Shown here one piece after another: positions 13,111 to 24,600 of a DNA stretch of 64,000 nt. Within the stretch, counting starts at the first letter, position 1. The number at the start of each line of letters is the position of its first letter. Under the pieces are notes generated by a model. That model did not search any database and was not told where the DNA came from. It worked only from the letters and a program-made list of their open reading frames with translations. The stretch lies in NCBI GenBank assembly GCA_028551475.1, contig CM052358.1, positions 26,686,853-26,750,852 of the forward strand, given 5' to 3'. This stretch comes from Casuarina equisetifolia (lineage: Eukaryota; Streptophyta; Magnoliopsida; Fagales; Casuarinaceae). The position numbers were made by a program, and so were the translations under genes.

Positions 13111-13255
13111 CGGAATACACAGAACAATCTATTACATCCACGGACCTAAGACTACATGACGATCTCTATGGCATGCCTAGGTACATATCTTCCAGCGAGA
13201 AATTTGTAATATTTAAAAATAATTTCTTTCACAAATCCTTCAATCCATCACTACT

Positions 13256-13522
13256 TTAAAGTTGATCCAATATTTTTATCTTAAGATCTGCTTCTACCTG
13301 ATCTTGAACACATTTCAACGCATCCATTGTCCCACTGCACAAGGACGGACCCCCTACAAAATAATAATCATTCAATCTCAGCGAGGAGATCCTTTGCTCA
13401 GCTTGATGATCAAATCCCTTGGATATTTTTGACGAGCTACTTGTCAAATCATCAAGTGTGTTTTGACAAATCTCTTCCATGGCCGTTGACTCGTAATTGC
13501 TACAAAAAAGAATCAAGGTCAA
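13256..13522 (-). pseudogene. TNL pseudogene, TIR-NBS linker and degraded P-loop exon
   Basis: The minus frame encodes 'ESTAMEEICQNTLDDL', 'SKISKGFDHQAEQRISSLRLNDYYFVG', matching the start of TNL exon 2 ('HES..I..I...V...L... LVGID.R...L..LL......VGI.G'). The Walker A (P-loop) GxGGxGKTT that should follow is degraded to 'GGPSLCSGTMDALKCVQDQV': the essential Gly-Lys-Thr is absent although the downstream 'L..CV.DQV' survives. The frame stops soon after and no NB-ARC or LRR continues. The TIR exon lies just upstream at 13600-14077. Without the P-loop it cannot bind ATP, so it is a pseudogene. Confidence 0.75.
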
Positions 13523-13599
13523 AACATTCTAAAAAAAGGTAAATAAAGTTTATAATACCAATCCGTCAGAAAGTACACCAGAGATTACGGTACCAAATT

Positions 13600-14077
13600 A
13601 TAATGACTATACCAATCTTTTGTATACCATCCAACAATATGACCCACTTCATTCAAAGTAGTTCTCCATTCTTCTATCTGGTTTTCAAGATCACGTCATG
13701 TGTAGTAAACGCTTGTTCAAAGCTACCTTTCTACTTTCGTACATTAGTGGATCAACATGGTAAAAGACGCGTAAAACTGTCAGCCCAATCCTTGTACTGC
13801 ATTCTAAGATCTTCGTTAACTCATTCAAGAAACATTTACAAAAAGCATAATTTTCTAATGTAACAACAACCGCATGTTGAGATTGTTGTATTGCCTTCAA
13901 GAATTGTTGAAGAATAGGTTTTTCTTGACCAACTTGGTCGTCTATGAAGTAGCTAATCCCTTTCTGCTTAAAAGCATGACTTAGATGGTATACAAAACCC
14001 TCCCAGGTGTCTGCCACAGAAGTTGAGAAAAACGTTGTATGAAAAATTAGGAGTTGAAGAACAAAGGAAGACGCCAT
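13600..14077 (-). pseudogene. TNL pseudogene, TIR-domain exon 1
   Basis: TIR domains are the N-terminal signalling NADases of TNL immune receptors. From ATG at 14077 the minus strand gives MASS and later 'TWEGFVYHLSHAFKQKGI', 'FLKAIQQSQHAVVV', 'NYAFCKCFLNELTKILEC', 'VLRVFYHVDP', an ordered set of TIR motifs. The first motif, reading 'SYNVFLNFCG' (consensus YDVFLSFRG), is in another frame, so two offsetting indels flank it near 14052 and 14020. After 'NKRLLHMT' the frame stops at 13691 and the exon end ('QIEEWRTTLNEVGHIVGW') continues in a different frame to about 13605. At least three frame errors make it non-functional. It is followed by the exon-2 relic at 13256-13522. Confidence 0.82.
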
Positions 14078-14089
14078 CTGATAATATTT

Positions 14090-14560
14090 AGGATAGGAAG
14101 ATGGAAAAATGCTGCGGTCATGACCCAGTCACGGCCTATTGGTCTGCAAAACCCAATCCGAACCAAACCATAAATCATTAGTTTCTCCTCCTCGCAACTT
14201 CCTATGGTTACACAAACCTTTACTGACCCACAAGAGAATACTTCAATGTAAGCCACAACAATCAATTCAAAAAAGACAGATTCTTGGTGAGAAGACGATG
14301 GTTTTTTCAAACCCCCTCGGCTGAATCACTCAAAGAATCACTTGCGTAATGATAAGCTGCTGAAAAACCCAGTTGATCTCCCCTTCCAGATTGCTCCACT
14401 GCCTCACGACATGCCGAGAAACCCAGTCGGGCTCCCGCTTTTCCCCAAGAACTCTTCACAGTTTTTTGCCCTCCTTCCAACCAGTAATCGGAATACTCCA
14501 TATCAAAGACAAACAACGAAATCGGCTCCCTGACATCCGTAAACCCCGAAAATTAGTTAT
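14090..14560 (-). repeat. 5' flank of the TNL pseudogene, duplicated elsewhere
   Basis: Upstream of the TIR exon, 'GGCCTATTGG.CTGCAAAACCCAATCC' (about 14130-14160) recurs at 45060-45090 and, diverged, at 46065-46105, where it is followed by a similar 'TTTCTCCTCCTC' tract. The three copies suggest three duplicated TNL 5' ends, only one of which retains its TIR exon. Confidence 0.5.
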
Positions 14561-14712
14561 TCACCCCATAAACAACAGATAAACAAGAAAATCTAGAGCT
14601 CCCAGTCAAACTTCTGTCACACAGCAAGATAATCAACTCAATTTCATCAACCGGCAAAGTTAAACAACAAAAGGCACACTCACATTCTGTCGACAGACCA
14701 CAGTTCACCGGA

Positions 14713-15249
14713 ATGGAACATGATAAGTCACCTGAAACAACAAAGATGCCCCAAACGGCGTCCAGCCAGCCAGCCGCTGTCACAAACAGCTTTAGGCACC
14801 AACAGATAATGAATCAACCAACAAATCATACAAATTCAATAGAAGAGAAACTTACGGTAGCCATTTGTTCTGTAAAAGCGTGGGAAGTTTTTCCAAAGTA
14901 CACGAATTATCAAAAGAATCAACTTTGTGAAAAAAGGGTCAAACACGAGAAAATTTCAGGATCCTTGCTGCAAAAGAAACTTCTCCACATATTGCTGCTG
15001 CGCAGTAGGCCTGCACATTGTGACGCGAAAAATGGCGAGCCTTTCTTTCTCAACGAGTTGGTGGCAGATAGAAAGAAGCTCGAAAGTAGAAACTTTACCG
15101 ACGATTTCATAACCCTCTCACAAATCCCGATGTGCCTGGCCTTCGAACGTGTATCACGCATTTATCCGTTGCATTGGGTAGCCCGGCCGCATAGGCTTCC
15201 TTCTTATTTTGGGCTGAAAAACACCCTATCTATTTCCTCTATCTGCTAA
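14713..15249 (+). other. 178-codon open frame overlapping repeats, probably not a gene
   Basis: This is one of the longest non-retroelement open frames, with no recognisable domain. Its middle (about 14905-15005) overlaps the R2-type core seen near 8560 and 55310, and its end (15205-15249) overlaps the 'CTATTTCCTCTATCTGCTAA' block repeated at 4250, 6950 and 10165. Because its parts belong to separate repeat families, I think it is fortuitous. An orphan exon cannot be excluded. Confidence 0.25.
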
Positions 15250-15779
15250 AGTTGATCGGGCCTTTCCACCAAAGCCCACTCTATCGCATTGAGAGTGACA
15301 GGATTTGAGAATGGTGAGGGTCAGGCATTGGAACGAAGTAGAAGTAGCAAGGAAGAGCGTTACTATTTGAAGTTTACAAAGAAAGTGGGAAGAGTAGGAT
15401 TCCTACCATCATTCCAGGATTTAAAATCCCATTCTCACCAACCTTTCCGCTTTTTTTCTTTTCTTTTTAACAGGTGTGATGGTCATGGACTGAACAGAGC
15501 ATAACCAGGCCATGAAGCCAATCCAACTGCATGCACCATTCAATCTTTCCGAAGAAACTAACGATTCTTCGGTTAAACCAATCTAGGATTCTACATGCCA
15601 GCGCAGGACCTACCATTGTATCAATCCTATTTAAATAGAAACCAAGAAAAGAAATACGTGACCTGCTGAACTTCAAGCTTTCACACAGCAACTTTTCTTA
15701 ATCAAACAATGCGATTCCGAGATTATTTTTTTCTTTTAACAAAAAAGAAATCCCATATATAGACAATTTCTTAGACTTA

Positions 15780-16050
15780 ATTCCTTGAAACTTCGTGCTA
15801 ACATTGGCAATGTTTAAAACTCAGAGCAATCACTCAAATAAAGTTCAGAAAAAGCGTGGAAATTTTGGTTTTTAGATAGACTTAAAATCTTAAGCAAGGA
15901 TAATCAACTAAGATCATCAAGATTAGTCCATCCAATCAACTGCATTAACTTATATTCAATGCTCCTAAAGAGTTCAAATATGAGATTAAAAGCTTTGACA
16001 ATGCCTGAAGGTTACTATTATGACCTCTAGTGAAGTGTGTAAAAGTTGAA
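15780..16050 (-). pseudogene. TNL leucine-rich-repeat fragment
   Basis: The reverse complement near 16000-15900 yields 'LQALSKLLISYLNSLGALNIS', matching the LRR at 25180-25100 ('TLSEPLLSRMSTLRALNLSYC'). Stops interrupt it. No adjoining exon is intact. Confidence 0.45.
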
Positions 16051-17100
16051 AGATAAAGGTAATCTAAAATTGTTGTTAATTTGACCTCTAATAAATTTAA
16101 AAACTTGATTTTTGTGGATTAACAATTAAGACAAGGAAGAATATCTAAATTTGATTAGTTGTGGTAACTCAAATCTAATTATTTTATAGAGTTGGAACAT
16201 GAAAAATTAGACAGCAGAAAACTACTGCAATTTGCAACATTTTATTAGAATAAAGTCTCGTTGTTTTGCAGAAAATTATAATGTCCATGTTCACATTTGA
16301 AGAATAATGTTGCCTTAGAAGAACAATTCACTGAAATTAAAAATAAGTGAAAATGGAGAATTTTAATAAAATATTTTCAGTTCCATGAACAATAAATATT
16401 GCCTTAAAATTTTTGATGAACTTTCATTATCAAGAAAAAGCCATTTTAGCTAAATGATGTAATGAAAAGTAAAAAAAAAAAAAAGATAGCGCATATAGAA
16501 AGTTCTTGAGACAACATTACCCATGTTCATAAGCTTTGGTGAACAAAGCCAACTGATTGAATACTAAGATGTAAATTGATTATGGTTTAGCCTTTTTTGC
16601 ACATATGAACCCCATTAATCCATTATTTTTTGTAGAAAGAAATAAGAGCGAGAATAAACTACTAGCTTCTAGGTAGTAGGAATATATCTTTGGCTCTTAA
16701 GTGATTATAACGTAATTACTAAACACGTGAAGTGTACTAATGAAAAAAATTACCACCATTTTCCTTACATGAATATAAATCAATATCCCTTTGAATCACG
16801 TTGGACAACATTCATTTTGCAACTCAAGTTCTTACAGTTATATAGAAATTACTATATCTATAAAAAGATAGAAGTTAGAAACTTCTAAATTTTATTCAAA
16901 ATAATATTTTTTTTAAAAAAAATTTTATATTTTTAAACAAAGAAGTTCTCTCACATACTATTTTTTTTAGTATAACTAAGAGAATACTTGACATTTTTAC
17001 TGGACAATACTGTATTAATTATTTATTCAACTTCCAAAAATTTGACATCTTTGCCACATACCACCTGTGATACTTTCGCCAATGCAATATGGGAAAATCC
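16050..17100. other. AT-rich intergenic DNA, no gene seen
   Basis: AT-rich with an A-run at about 16471-16486 and T-runs. No protein or RNA gene recognised. Confidence 0.5.
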
Positions 17101-17258
17101 TCCACTATGTTTTCTCTTAAACATGGCACTTCAGCTAAAGATCAATGGTGAGTGATGGAGTAAGGAAAGCAGAGAAGGTTGCAAACAGAATGACGCAGAA
17201 GTGATTGCAATGGTCATTTAATTGGACACAAAGGCATAAACATTCAAAAGAATAGCAA

Positions 17259-17726
17259 CTAGTAACAGAACATGGTGCTGTTCTTCAAAACAAGACCCTT
17301 TTCCATTACCATTGGTTGAACATTATCTCGTCCTTGTAACATTTGCAGTGAAGCTGGGGAAATTGTTCTAACATTTGCCACATTGCCATTTGAGATACCG
17401 TCTGCAAAGCCTTTGCACATATTGTGAACTATGAGACAAGATGGTTGGTTGTCTTCGACCTTTCTCTTAGCAAGCAGCCACCAAAGTCCTGCCAGTTTTA
17501 TTCTCTCAAGAGTGAGCAGTTTCCTCATCTTCTTCCGCTGATCTCCCCATGGCAAACACCAGCAGTCAAGGAAGGAATTGCTGTAAACACTAGTGATGAT
17601 TATAGTAGATCTTGATGTCAACACTGCATCATATTTTTCAAAAAGTCCATGACAATCTGGAGAGATTGCTGGAATAACATAAACTCTCCTTAAGATATTC
17701 AGAAGCGACTCCTGCAATACTTCCAT
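17259..17726 (-). CDS. Uncharacterised 155-aa frame, longest copy of repeat family R1
   Basis: The minus-strand frame encodes 155 residues including 'LTSRSTIIITSVYSNSFLD', 'RKKMRKLLTLERIKLAGLWWLLAKRK' and 'GISNGNVANVRTISPASLQML'. It aligns at DNA level with 12050-11676 over about 350 bp, but the frame drifts between the two. I do not recognise the family. It has no signal peptide, and the isoleucine-rich stretch near residue 45 is too short for a clear membrane helix. It may be an exon of a decayed gene rather than a whole gene. Confidence 0.3.
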   Translation of the reverse strand: MEVLQESLLNILRRVYVIPAISPDCHGLFEKYDAVLTSRSTIIITSVYSNSFLDCWCLPWGDQRKKMRKLLTLERIKLAGLWWLLAKRKVEDNQPSCLIVHNMCKGFADGISNGNVANVRTISPASLQMLQGRDNVQPMVMEKGLVLKNSTMFCY

Positions 17727-17729
17727 AGA

Positions 17730-19000
17730 ATCGGCAATAGATTACTATTGCAATGGTTGGACACTGATATATTTTCTGTTGAACATGGAAAACTGCACAA
17801 TCATATATATTTAAGGATTGATTAGTTATCTGAAAATGAAATTAAAATTTAATTACACTTTATGGCTTCAAATAAAACTAACTGAAAAAGAGGTGGTAAG
17901 CATGAAGTTAACCCTCAGCAAACTCAATCACAGCTCATCTACAGATGCACACAATAGAGTGAACTTATCAATGCAGATTAAAATTTCAAAGCACATGTAG
18001 CAAATGTGGAAATGGGAAGATGGCAAACACTAAGGAACACATTCCTTCAGCACAAAAATGCCATTGCAGTCTATGTCATTTCAGTCCTGCACAACGAAAT
18101 AAAATCTTAGGATTCATTCGCTATCAAAGAGCAAAACTAGAAATTGCATCTTGGACATAAAGCGAAAGGGATGAAAAAGGAAAATAAAAGTTCGGTTACT
18201 TTCAACAAACAAACTATTAGAGATTGAGTTTACAATCATAAGTAAGTGCAGATGGAGAACTTAGTAAAATCTCATCTAATGCAAGAGTCAAATCACATTT
18301 TCATGTTTAGAATACGTCATCTTCAACGTTATTCATTTCAATATTGGGACAAAATGCATTTAGTCAAATACTTACCAAAAAGTTAATAAAAAACAGTGAA
18401 AGACAACATAAAACAACCAAAAGAAGGTGGGAGAAACAAAGAGCAAAAAAATAAGTAAAAAAACCCTATGTTAAAGCCACAACATTTTAAAGAGGCTCAT
18501 GCTAAAAAAGGTTAGTTACCTTCATTATTGTTCAAAGTTTATTACAACGTGTTGTGAAGAGTAGATTAGTTATACATCATCAATTGAAGGACTATATAGT
18601 TTATGAATCTCAATTACAAAAACCCAAATGTATGAGATAATTATCTAATATGGTCAAAACATAATTCAACATTATCACTTTTACATTTTTACCTTTTCCA
18701 CTTGGTGAACTCTATCATACTATGAAACAAAAATTCTTACAAGACAATCTTGGGTAGCATATGAATGTTCAAATCTCATCAACCAAGAAAGTTAAAGTGG
18801 AAAATGCCATGACAAAGAAAGGAAAATAAGAAAGAGGTTATAATCACCAAAACAAAGAGGAAGAAGCAAAATCAATAACTTAATCTAGCTAAACTTCTTT
18901 ATAAGTTTTCCTCTTTACTGTTTTGGTGTCCCTTTTAGAAATTAACTTAATTAAGCACAAGGACCGAGTTAATAAAGCCAAATCACCTGGTAAATACGTT
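17730..19000. other. AT-rich intergenic DNA, no gene seen
   Basis: No known motif. The 60-codon frame at 17818-18000 is unconvincing. Confidence 0.5.
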
Positions 19001-19255
19001 CTAAAACCAAGTATCACCACCAAATTTGCTTTTCATGTTGGCTGATGGACCAAAGAGAACAGAGGCTCCCATTGCTGTCAAGGAAGAAAACCCGCCAACA
19101 AAGTATCGTTCTCTTTGCTTCGACAAAACTTGAGCTTGCAATCTGTGACCAACTTCTTCCAAGTGCCTTTTACAAAAGGAAAGTGTATTGCAATCGGAGA
19201 GCAGTAAATCTAGTGCTGCCGGAGAAGACAATGGGAGAAGCGACAGACAACACAA
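19001..19255 (-). pseudogene. Uncharacterised fragment R4 with hydrophobic segment
   Basis: The minus-strand frame ends in 'FSSLTAMGASVLFGPSANMKSKFGG'. A diverged relative at about 23480-23300 reads 'FLTAISTFSAFLGPEVTMQSKV' across frames. The shared pattern 'FLTA...(S/A)..FLGP...M.SK' suggests a protein with a short hydrophobic segment followed by a polar patch. The family was not recognised. Both copies lie next to other cluster debris. Confidence 0.35.
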
Positions 19256-19259
19256 ATGA

Positions 19260-20280
19260 GAAGGGATTGAAACTCTTGAATCAAACGATTACAATAGGCA
19301 AGATTATATAGAATGTATGAAGATTTACAAAGGGAAGGTGTTGCTGTCGACGGCCAATCATTTCCAACTCAGGAGTTCAGGCGGCGCGCAGGAAACCCAG
19401 TACGGTCTGCCAATGCGATGCCCACTGGATCGCTGGACCATAAAAAGGAACGGCTGCACGAGAAAAGAAATTTCAATTAAATTTGAGACGCCATTCAACA
19501 TTATTCATCTGCATCTAATCTTTTCTCTTGTGATGGTAGTTTGATATTTCAAAAACAATATTAACAAAAAAATAAAAATAAACAAGAAAGAGCGAGAAAG
19601 CAAAACTTGATTAATTCTACCTCCACATTCAGAAATATTCTGATGCGAATCTTATGGTGGGCTTGAGCGAGCTCGGGTTAAGAAAATATGTGAAAATCGT
19701 TTTTTTGGTGTTTTGGGTTTTTTTGAGGGAAAAGTGCGTGTTTGGTAGGGGAGGAAAGAGGAAAAACCGAGGATAAGAATAATAAAAATAAAAAATAGAT
19801 GCCAACAAACTCCAAGACGTAAAGGCAATGCCACCAGTCAAGGAGGTGCTCCACTACCAATCACTGGTAAGAATTGGATAAAGGATGCAAAAGTTGATCA
19901 CACAACTTAAGGATTTCTATTATCTGGAAAACAACTCTCCTTATAACTGAAACAATGCTAAACAAATTAGAAATCTAACAAGTATGAAAACCTAGATAAA
20001 TCAGGAACCTAAACAATTATGGAAAACTAAACCAAAGGAAATATTCTCATACAATAAATTAAACCTAAGAAATTAAGGACTCAACAATTATTTAGGAAAC
20101 CCCTTATATTAAAGATTGTAGAGATGCTATGAAATATTCATGGGCTGCTTCTTCGATCTTGGCCTTCTTGAACCTACCAGATTATGTTGTGGACTCTTAA
20201 TTCTTTGATATTAAAACTCGTAATATTGGGCATTAAGTGCATCCGCATCGTATTAATGAAATTCAGTAGAGGCTCTGACA
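19260..20280. other. No confident gene
   Basis: Includes a moderately GC-rich patch (19340-19470) and a stretch of minus-strand open frames (19629-19860) that are phenylalanine-, serine- and proline-rich and differ only by frame. No recognised family. Confidence 0.45.
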
Positions 20281-20289
20281 CGAAACTTC

Positions 20290-21410
20290 AAATCAAATAA
20301 TCTCCCACAGCTATCAATATCCAAACCTTGCGTTGAAATATCACTTATAAGCTGAGCTAATTCCCACTTTTCATCCACATATACCCCACGCGCTCAACAC
20401 TCCACCTCCACATTCAGGTTGCAGGATCCAATTGAAACATCAAGACAACCCTCCGTTTAGATGTCAGAGTTATCGCCTGTCACAAATAATCAAACACTGT
20501 CCTCCTTAAATTGCCAAGCATCGCCTTTCACAAATTTCCAAAACGAGTCCAAGCGTGTATACGCCCAAAATGCATTTGGCCCATGGGAAGGGACTTCAGG
20601 GCCACATGTAGGGATCCTTTCGTACCAAGTTCATTGTCCTGAAAATGACAAAGAAAGGTAGGAAGAGTAGAATTCTTGCCATCAAGTATTTGTAATTTGA
20701 ATTCCCGTGGCCATCCAACTTTAGTTTTTTTTTCTTTCTCCAAAAGTGCCAAGCTCATGGACTTGATAAATAATTAACGGAGCACATCCACTCCAGTTAT
20801 GATCTAACCATTGGAAGCAACTTTTCATTGTTCCAAAGGAACTACTAATACTCTGATTAAACCACTTTGGGATTCCATGTAGCATCTCAGAGCCCACCAT
20901 GTAACAAGGCCTCTTATTACAGTCAAAACCAAGAAGAAAAAAGCCGTCAAATGCAAAATTATAATGTATAATGTAAGATCACTTTCAAGCAACAAAAAGA
21001 AATAAAGAGACTCACCTCCATTTTAAATACTAAACGATCATCACATTGACGCGAAGAATAATTTAGGATCACATAGGGTTTGCCAACATGATCAATGTGG
21101 ACAGTTGGGAAATCATCAATCAACTCTCCAATGCTTTCAACACAAAAAGTATCTGACAATTTATAATTTACTAACTTCAAATATTTTAACTATAACAGTA
21201 ACTTTGGTAATGCTTCAAGTTAAGTACAGTCATTCAAGTTAAGTGTTTAAAAAAAGTAAATTTAATCCAAATCAAATACTCTTTTAAATTTATTCCTAAC
21301 TAAACTTAAAATTTTAAGTAAAGATAAGCAGCCAAAATATTTTGAAAGTATTCCATCTAATAAATCACAATAAAAGCAACTGAGATGGGAAATTGACTAT
21401 CTAATGTAAC
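20290..21410 (-). pseudogene. TNL 3' half: LRR end, linker exon and post-LRR exon (F2)
   Basis: Reading on the minus strand: 21400-21190 gives LRR text ('YCDLLDGILSKYFGCLSLLKILSLVRNKFKRVFDL', here split by stops). Next comes 'YKLSDTFCVESIGELIDDFPTVHIDHVGKPYVILNYSS' (21160-21030), ending at a consensus-like donor (reverse complement 'GAG|GTGAGTCTC') near 21017. A post-LRR exon follows (about 20900-20300) with 'QDNELGTKGSLHVALKSLPMGQMHFGRIHAW'. Order and content match a TNL C-terminus and align with 24237-25365. In-frame stops in the LRR part and frame changes in the last exon indicate a pseudogene. Confidence 0.6.
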
Positions 21411-21429
21411 ATAAAGACCATTAATAATT

Positions 21430-22400
21430 ATGGTCTTTGATGGTTACTTTACTTCTTGTCAAACAAGAAAAAGCAACCAATAAAATTAGACACTTGTCAA
21501 TGGAAGGATTATCCACCAATCACACTGCTTTGCATTGGGAAGATTACCCGATGTTATGGAAAGACGTTCCTGCAATCAATGCGATCTATCATTTTGTTAT
21601 ATTATATAAAACATCATATGGTAAATGACACATTACAATACGTCAAAAGAAAAAATCATCCTCCTTTTACCACTTCCGAAATATGGATTGAGTATAAAAT
21701 TGCTTCGATATTGAGATGAATCAAAAAGCCTTATAGCAAGAAAAATTCAACATATAACGCTTCTATTTGAAGAACTATACAAGCCTACACATTCCGATAC
21801 ATTTTTTATAGACAAATCCTAGCAGCTTTTCTTCCTTGGTTCTTCAACCGGAAGATTAGCTCTTCTTCAGTTCTTTCCCAAGCTTTCAGTGCCGGCATCT
21901 TGCTTTCCATGGATCGTTGCTACCTTTCCATTTTGAGCTTTGCTTTTGTCAGATTTGCAGAAAGTTTCAACCTTCCTTAAAGTGGAAACCCAGCCACTTC
22001 AAGTGGGTAGTTAGCGCTTACATGGCACTCATGTGGCATCATGTCATATCATTTCCGATAGATAGCAATAGATTCCCATTATCATCTTTAATTGAAAAAT
22101 GTAGAGATTACTCTGTTGAACATCATCCTCTGGCATAACATTTCTAGTGAGGTAGCTACTGGTGTTGAAAGATTTCTTGATGTGTTGACCGCTGGAAAAT
22201 AGCAAATCCTGAAGCAGAACACCAAAATGGAGAAACCAGAAAGTTTATTCCACGATTACAACTACGAGCCTTAAAGGAAAACTTAAAACAACAACACCAT
22301 CTGAGGTGACAAAGAAAGGGTCAGCCCATAAATAACAACCAAAGCAGGATGGCCAAACTAACCTTCCTCCAACATGATTCTTGCTAAGTTCTGTCTCTAG
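21430..22400. other. No confident gene
   Basis: Open frames at 21437-21719 and 21917-22138 show no recognisable motif. A 'CATTTCTAGTGAGG' at 22139 recalls the R1-flank block at 11790 and 17340. Nothing else was identified. Confidence 0.4.
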
Positions 22401-22439
22401 AATCGAGCATCGTTGTTATCTTCTTCTATGGATCGTGTG

Positions 22440-22955
22440 CTTACTGCCGAAGGACAAACTCCTAGTTCTATGTACAAAGAAAGTTTTCCAATAGGAATCC
22501 TCATTCCCTAAAATGATGATGTCAAGGAGCTTGTAGAGATTATAAATTCAATCATAAGATTCATATCAAACAAACTAAAATTCAGAATAAAAAATGCCCT
22601 ACATAGCAACAAAAATCCCCTAACCCCAATATATGCTCACCATCAGTCAAGACAATAACTTGGACACTCATTTCCTGCAAATTCTTCAAAACTTCAAGAA
22701 TCTTCCCCCCTAAAAATGAATAGTCATTCATAATCTGCTCCAATGCTATGCATTAGATTATAAGACAAATGCCTCCAGCAAGCATGCTTCTCTTTCAAGC
22801 TAATATTAAGGCCCTGGGAATACCTGAAAATGCAACCATATTTCTGGCAAGACTCACCAACTGTTGGAGTGTAGACAACTGGTAGCAGTTCCGCAGCATT
22901 GTCGATGAGGAGCTTGTAAAATAATCTCTCATTTCTCTCCGTTAAACAACAATAA
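22440..22955 (-). pseudogene. NADP-dependent malic enzyme gene fragment
   Basis: NADP-malic enzyme decarboxylates malate to pyruvate. On the minus strand three pieces appear in order. 22950-22784 encodes '[36 protein letters not shown]' and '.[10 protein letters not shown]' (hallmark YTPTVGEACQ). 22709-22610 encodes '[29 protein letters not shown]' after an intron-like acceptor. 22507-22450 encodes 'GMRIPIGKLSLYIELG' after another TTTTAG acceptor. Retained intron positions show a genomic rather than processed copy. The catalytic and NADP-binding domains are missing, the first donor is degraded, exon b appears to carry a one-base frame error, and DGER is changed to DGEH. It covers roughly one sixth of the usual ~580-650 aa protein. 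Confidence 0.85.
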
Positions 22956-23079
22956 ACTTGCACCAGAGCTTCAGTAGAATTGTGGGAACAGAATGTTATT
23001 CGCAGTGAGGACCATCTCCCAAATGTTGATTTTATTTTGTGTCTATAATGTGGGAAAATATTTTTGCAAAGAACATTTA

Positions 23080-23560
23080 TATCAATCTTCTTTCTTGAAT
23101 TTCACATAGTTGCATATAACGCAATTTCCTTTATCATCAAAGGACTGAGAGAAGAGTGACGAACAATTAAAGCAGAGAAGAATCCCATCGGTATGAAGAG
23201 TGACCTGTAGGCAGAGAGTGTCAGAGTGGTGAGTCTGGCGTGAAAATGAGAATAAGAATCGGTAAGGAGGAGAGCACACCAATGGATCATCCTTCAACTT
23301 GCTTCAACAGAATTGTTGAAGACGTAGCTCCACAGAATGATTGAGTTAGTAACAAACAAACCAGCTGGAAAATATGTCCTCAAAGCAAGTAACGCCGCAG
23401 ACTTTGCTTTGCATGGTGACTTCTGGACCAAGGAACGCAGAAAAGGTCGAAATTGCTGTCAAGAATGAAACCATGCATTGAAGACGCCAGTGGGAGTCTC
23501 ACCAGTTTGGTATCTCAAAAGTGGGCACCTGCTTCACCTTCCGCAATCAGTTTCTCTGCA
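23080..23560 (-). repeat. R4 and R1 family remnants
   Basis: The reverse complement of 23480-23300 carries the R4 pattern (FLTA...FLGP..TMQSK), followed by text compatible with 'YFPAGLFVTNSIILWSYVF', a hydrophobic stretch. 23560-23480 matches R1 ('CCACTTTTGAGATACCAAAC'). So R1 and R4 are adjacent here and may be parts of one ancestral gene. Stops and frameshifts are frequent. Confidence 0.35.
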
Positions 23561-23569
23561 GTCAAAAGA

Positions 23570-24230
23570 AAAAAATAAAATAAAATCATTGAAAATTGAA
23601 AACGTCAATGGAGAAACACCCACGTCACACAACACCTACACATCGGCCGCTCAGAATCTGCATTTCTCCACTCCAGACGAATCTAAGAAGATCCAGCATC
23701 GACCACCAAAGCTGCAACCAGCGCCATTGAAGAACAAAGAGGGTGCCGCAAAACCCACTTGAAAGGCTACAATCTGAAATCATAAAATGAAGAAACAATG
23801 AAGAAACAAGCCTTCCTTACAAGCACCAGCATTGGCTACCCCTACAAAGATTTTTTTTTACTCCCTGGGAAAACTGTATAAATAGAGATGATGCAATACT
23901 GTAATCGAACGAGTCAGAAATAAAACCAAAAGCCAAAATTTTCCCTTCCCTTTTTCCTCTCCGTTTTCTTTCTGTTCTTTCTTTCTCCTTACCGATCATC
24001 TGTTAAAAACCACCAACTCTGTTTTTACGTCTTGAACATTGACCCTTGGTTAAATGAAATTTCAGGATTGCTCTGCATTAAAGGAGTGTTAGGTGGTCGA
24101 CGCATCAAAGACTGTTTTAAGAGTGATGAGGATCCAACGGGGAAGAGAGAACACGCAAATCTTGTGGTGTCTGAGGAACCAGAGCAGCATCTTGTGGTGC
24201 CTGAGGAACCGGAGCAGCATCTTCTCCATC
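23570..24230. other. No confident gene; contains a 30-bp direct repeat
   Basis: A 30-bp unit beginning CTTGTGGTG is perfectly arranged head to tail at 24161-24190 and 24191-24220 with two mismatches. It lies within a short plus-strand frame (24032-24235) giving two copies of a ten-residue Val/Glu/Gln-rich unit. The frame shows no known domain, so it is probably not a gene. Confidence 0.4.
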
Positions 24231-24236
24231 TATGAA

Positions 24237-24600
24237 TTACTCTTCTCTACACGAAGGTCCAATGTACTCTGTCAAAAACTTCTTCCCAGTTCGTCTATGG
24301 CCTTCGACAAAGAAATTTTGAACAAATAACTTCAGAACAGTTTTAAAATCCAAAGCATCCGGTGAAATGCCACTTATAGCCTCAACTAATTCCGGATTTT
24401 CATTGTTATCATCAAATAATTTGTAACTTGAATTCCCATGCCCAGCCCACTTTCGTTTTTTTCTTCCTCCTTGAAAAGTGTCAGATTCATTGATTTGATA
24501 ATGAATTAACAACGCACATCCACCGAAGTCACTTCCCATGAAATATCAAAGGAATTACTAATTCTTTGATTGAACCAATCTGGAATTTTAAATACTGACG
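24237..24600 (-). pseudogene. TNL post-LRR exon fragment F3
   Basis: The minus strand gives 'DWFNQRISNSFDISWE' (24575-24530) then 'GGCALLIHYQINESDTFQGG' and a 60-residue tail containing 'LVEAISGISPDALDFKTVLKLFVQNFF'. It matches the post-LRR 'IP.WF..' module and aligns with F1, F2 and F4. The 'DWFNQR' and 'GGCALL' parts are in different frames, so it is broken. Confidence 0.55.

Noticed and set aside
14713-15249. 178-codon plus-strand frame as a new gene
   Set aside because: Its segments belong to different local repeat families and no domain is visible. It is kept only as a low-confidence entry.
19629-19860. Three nested minus-strand frames rich in Phe, Ser and Pro
   Set aside because: These are the same DNA read in three frames; T-rich on that strand, with no conserved motif.
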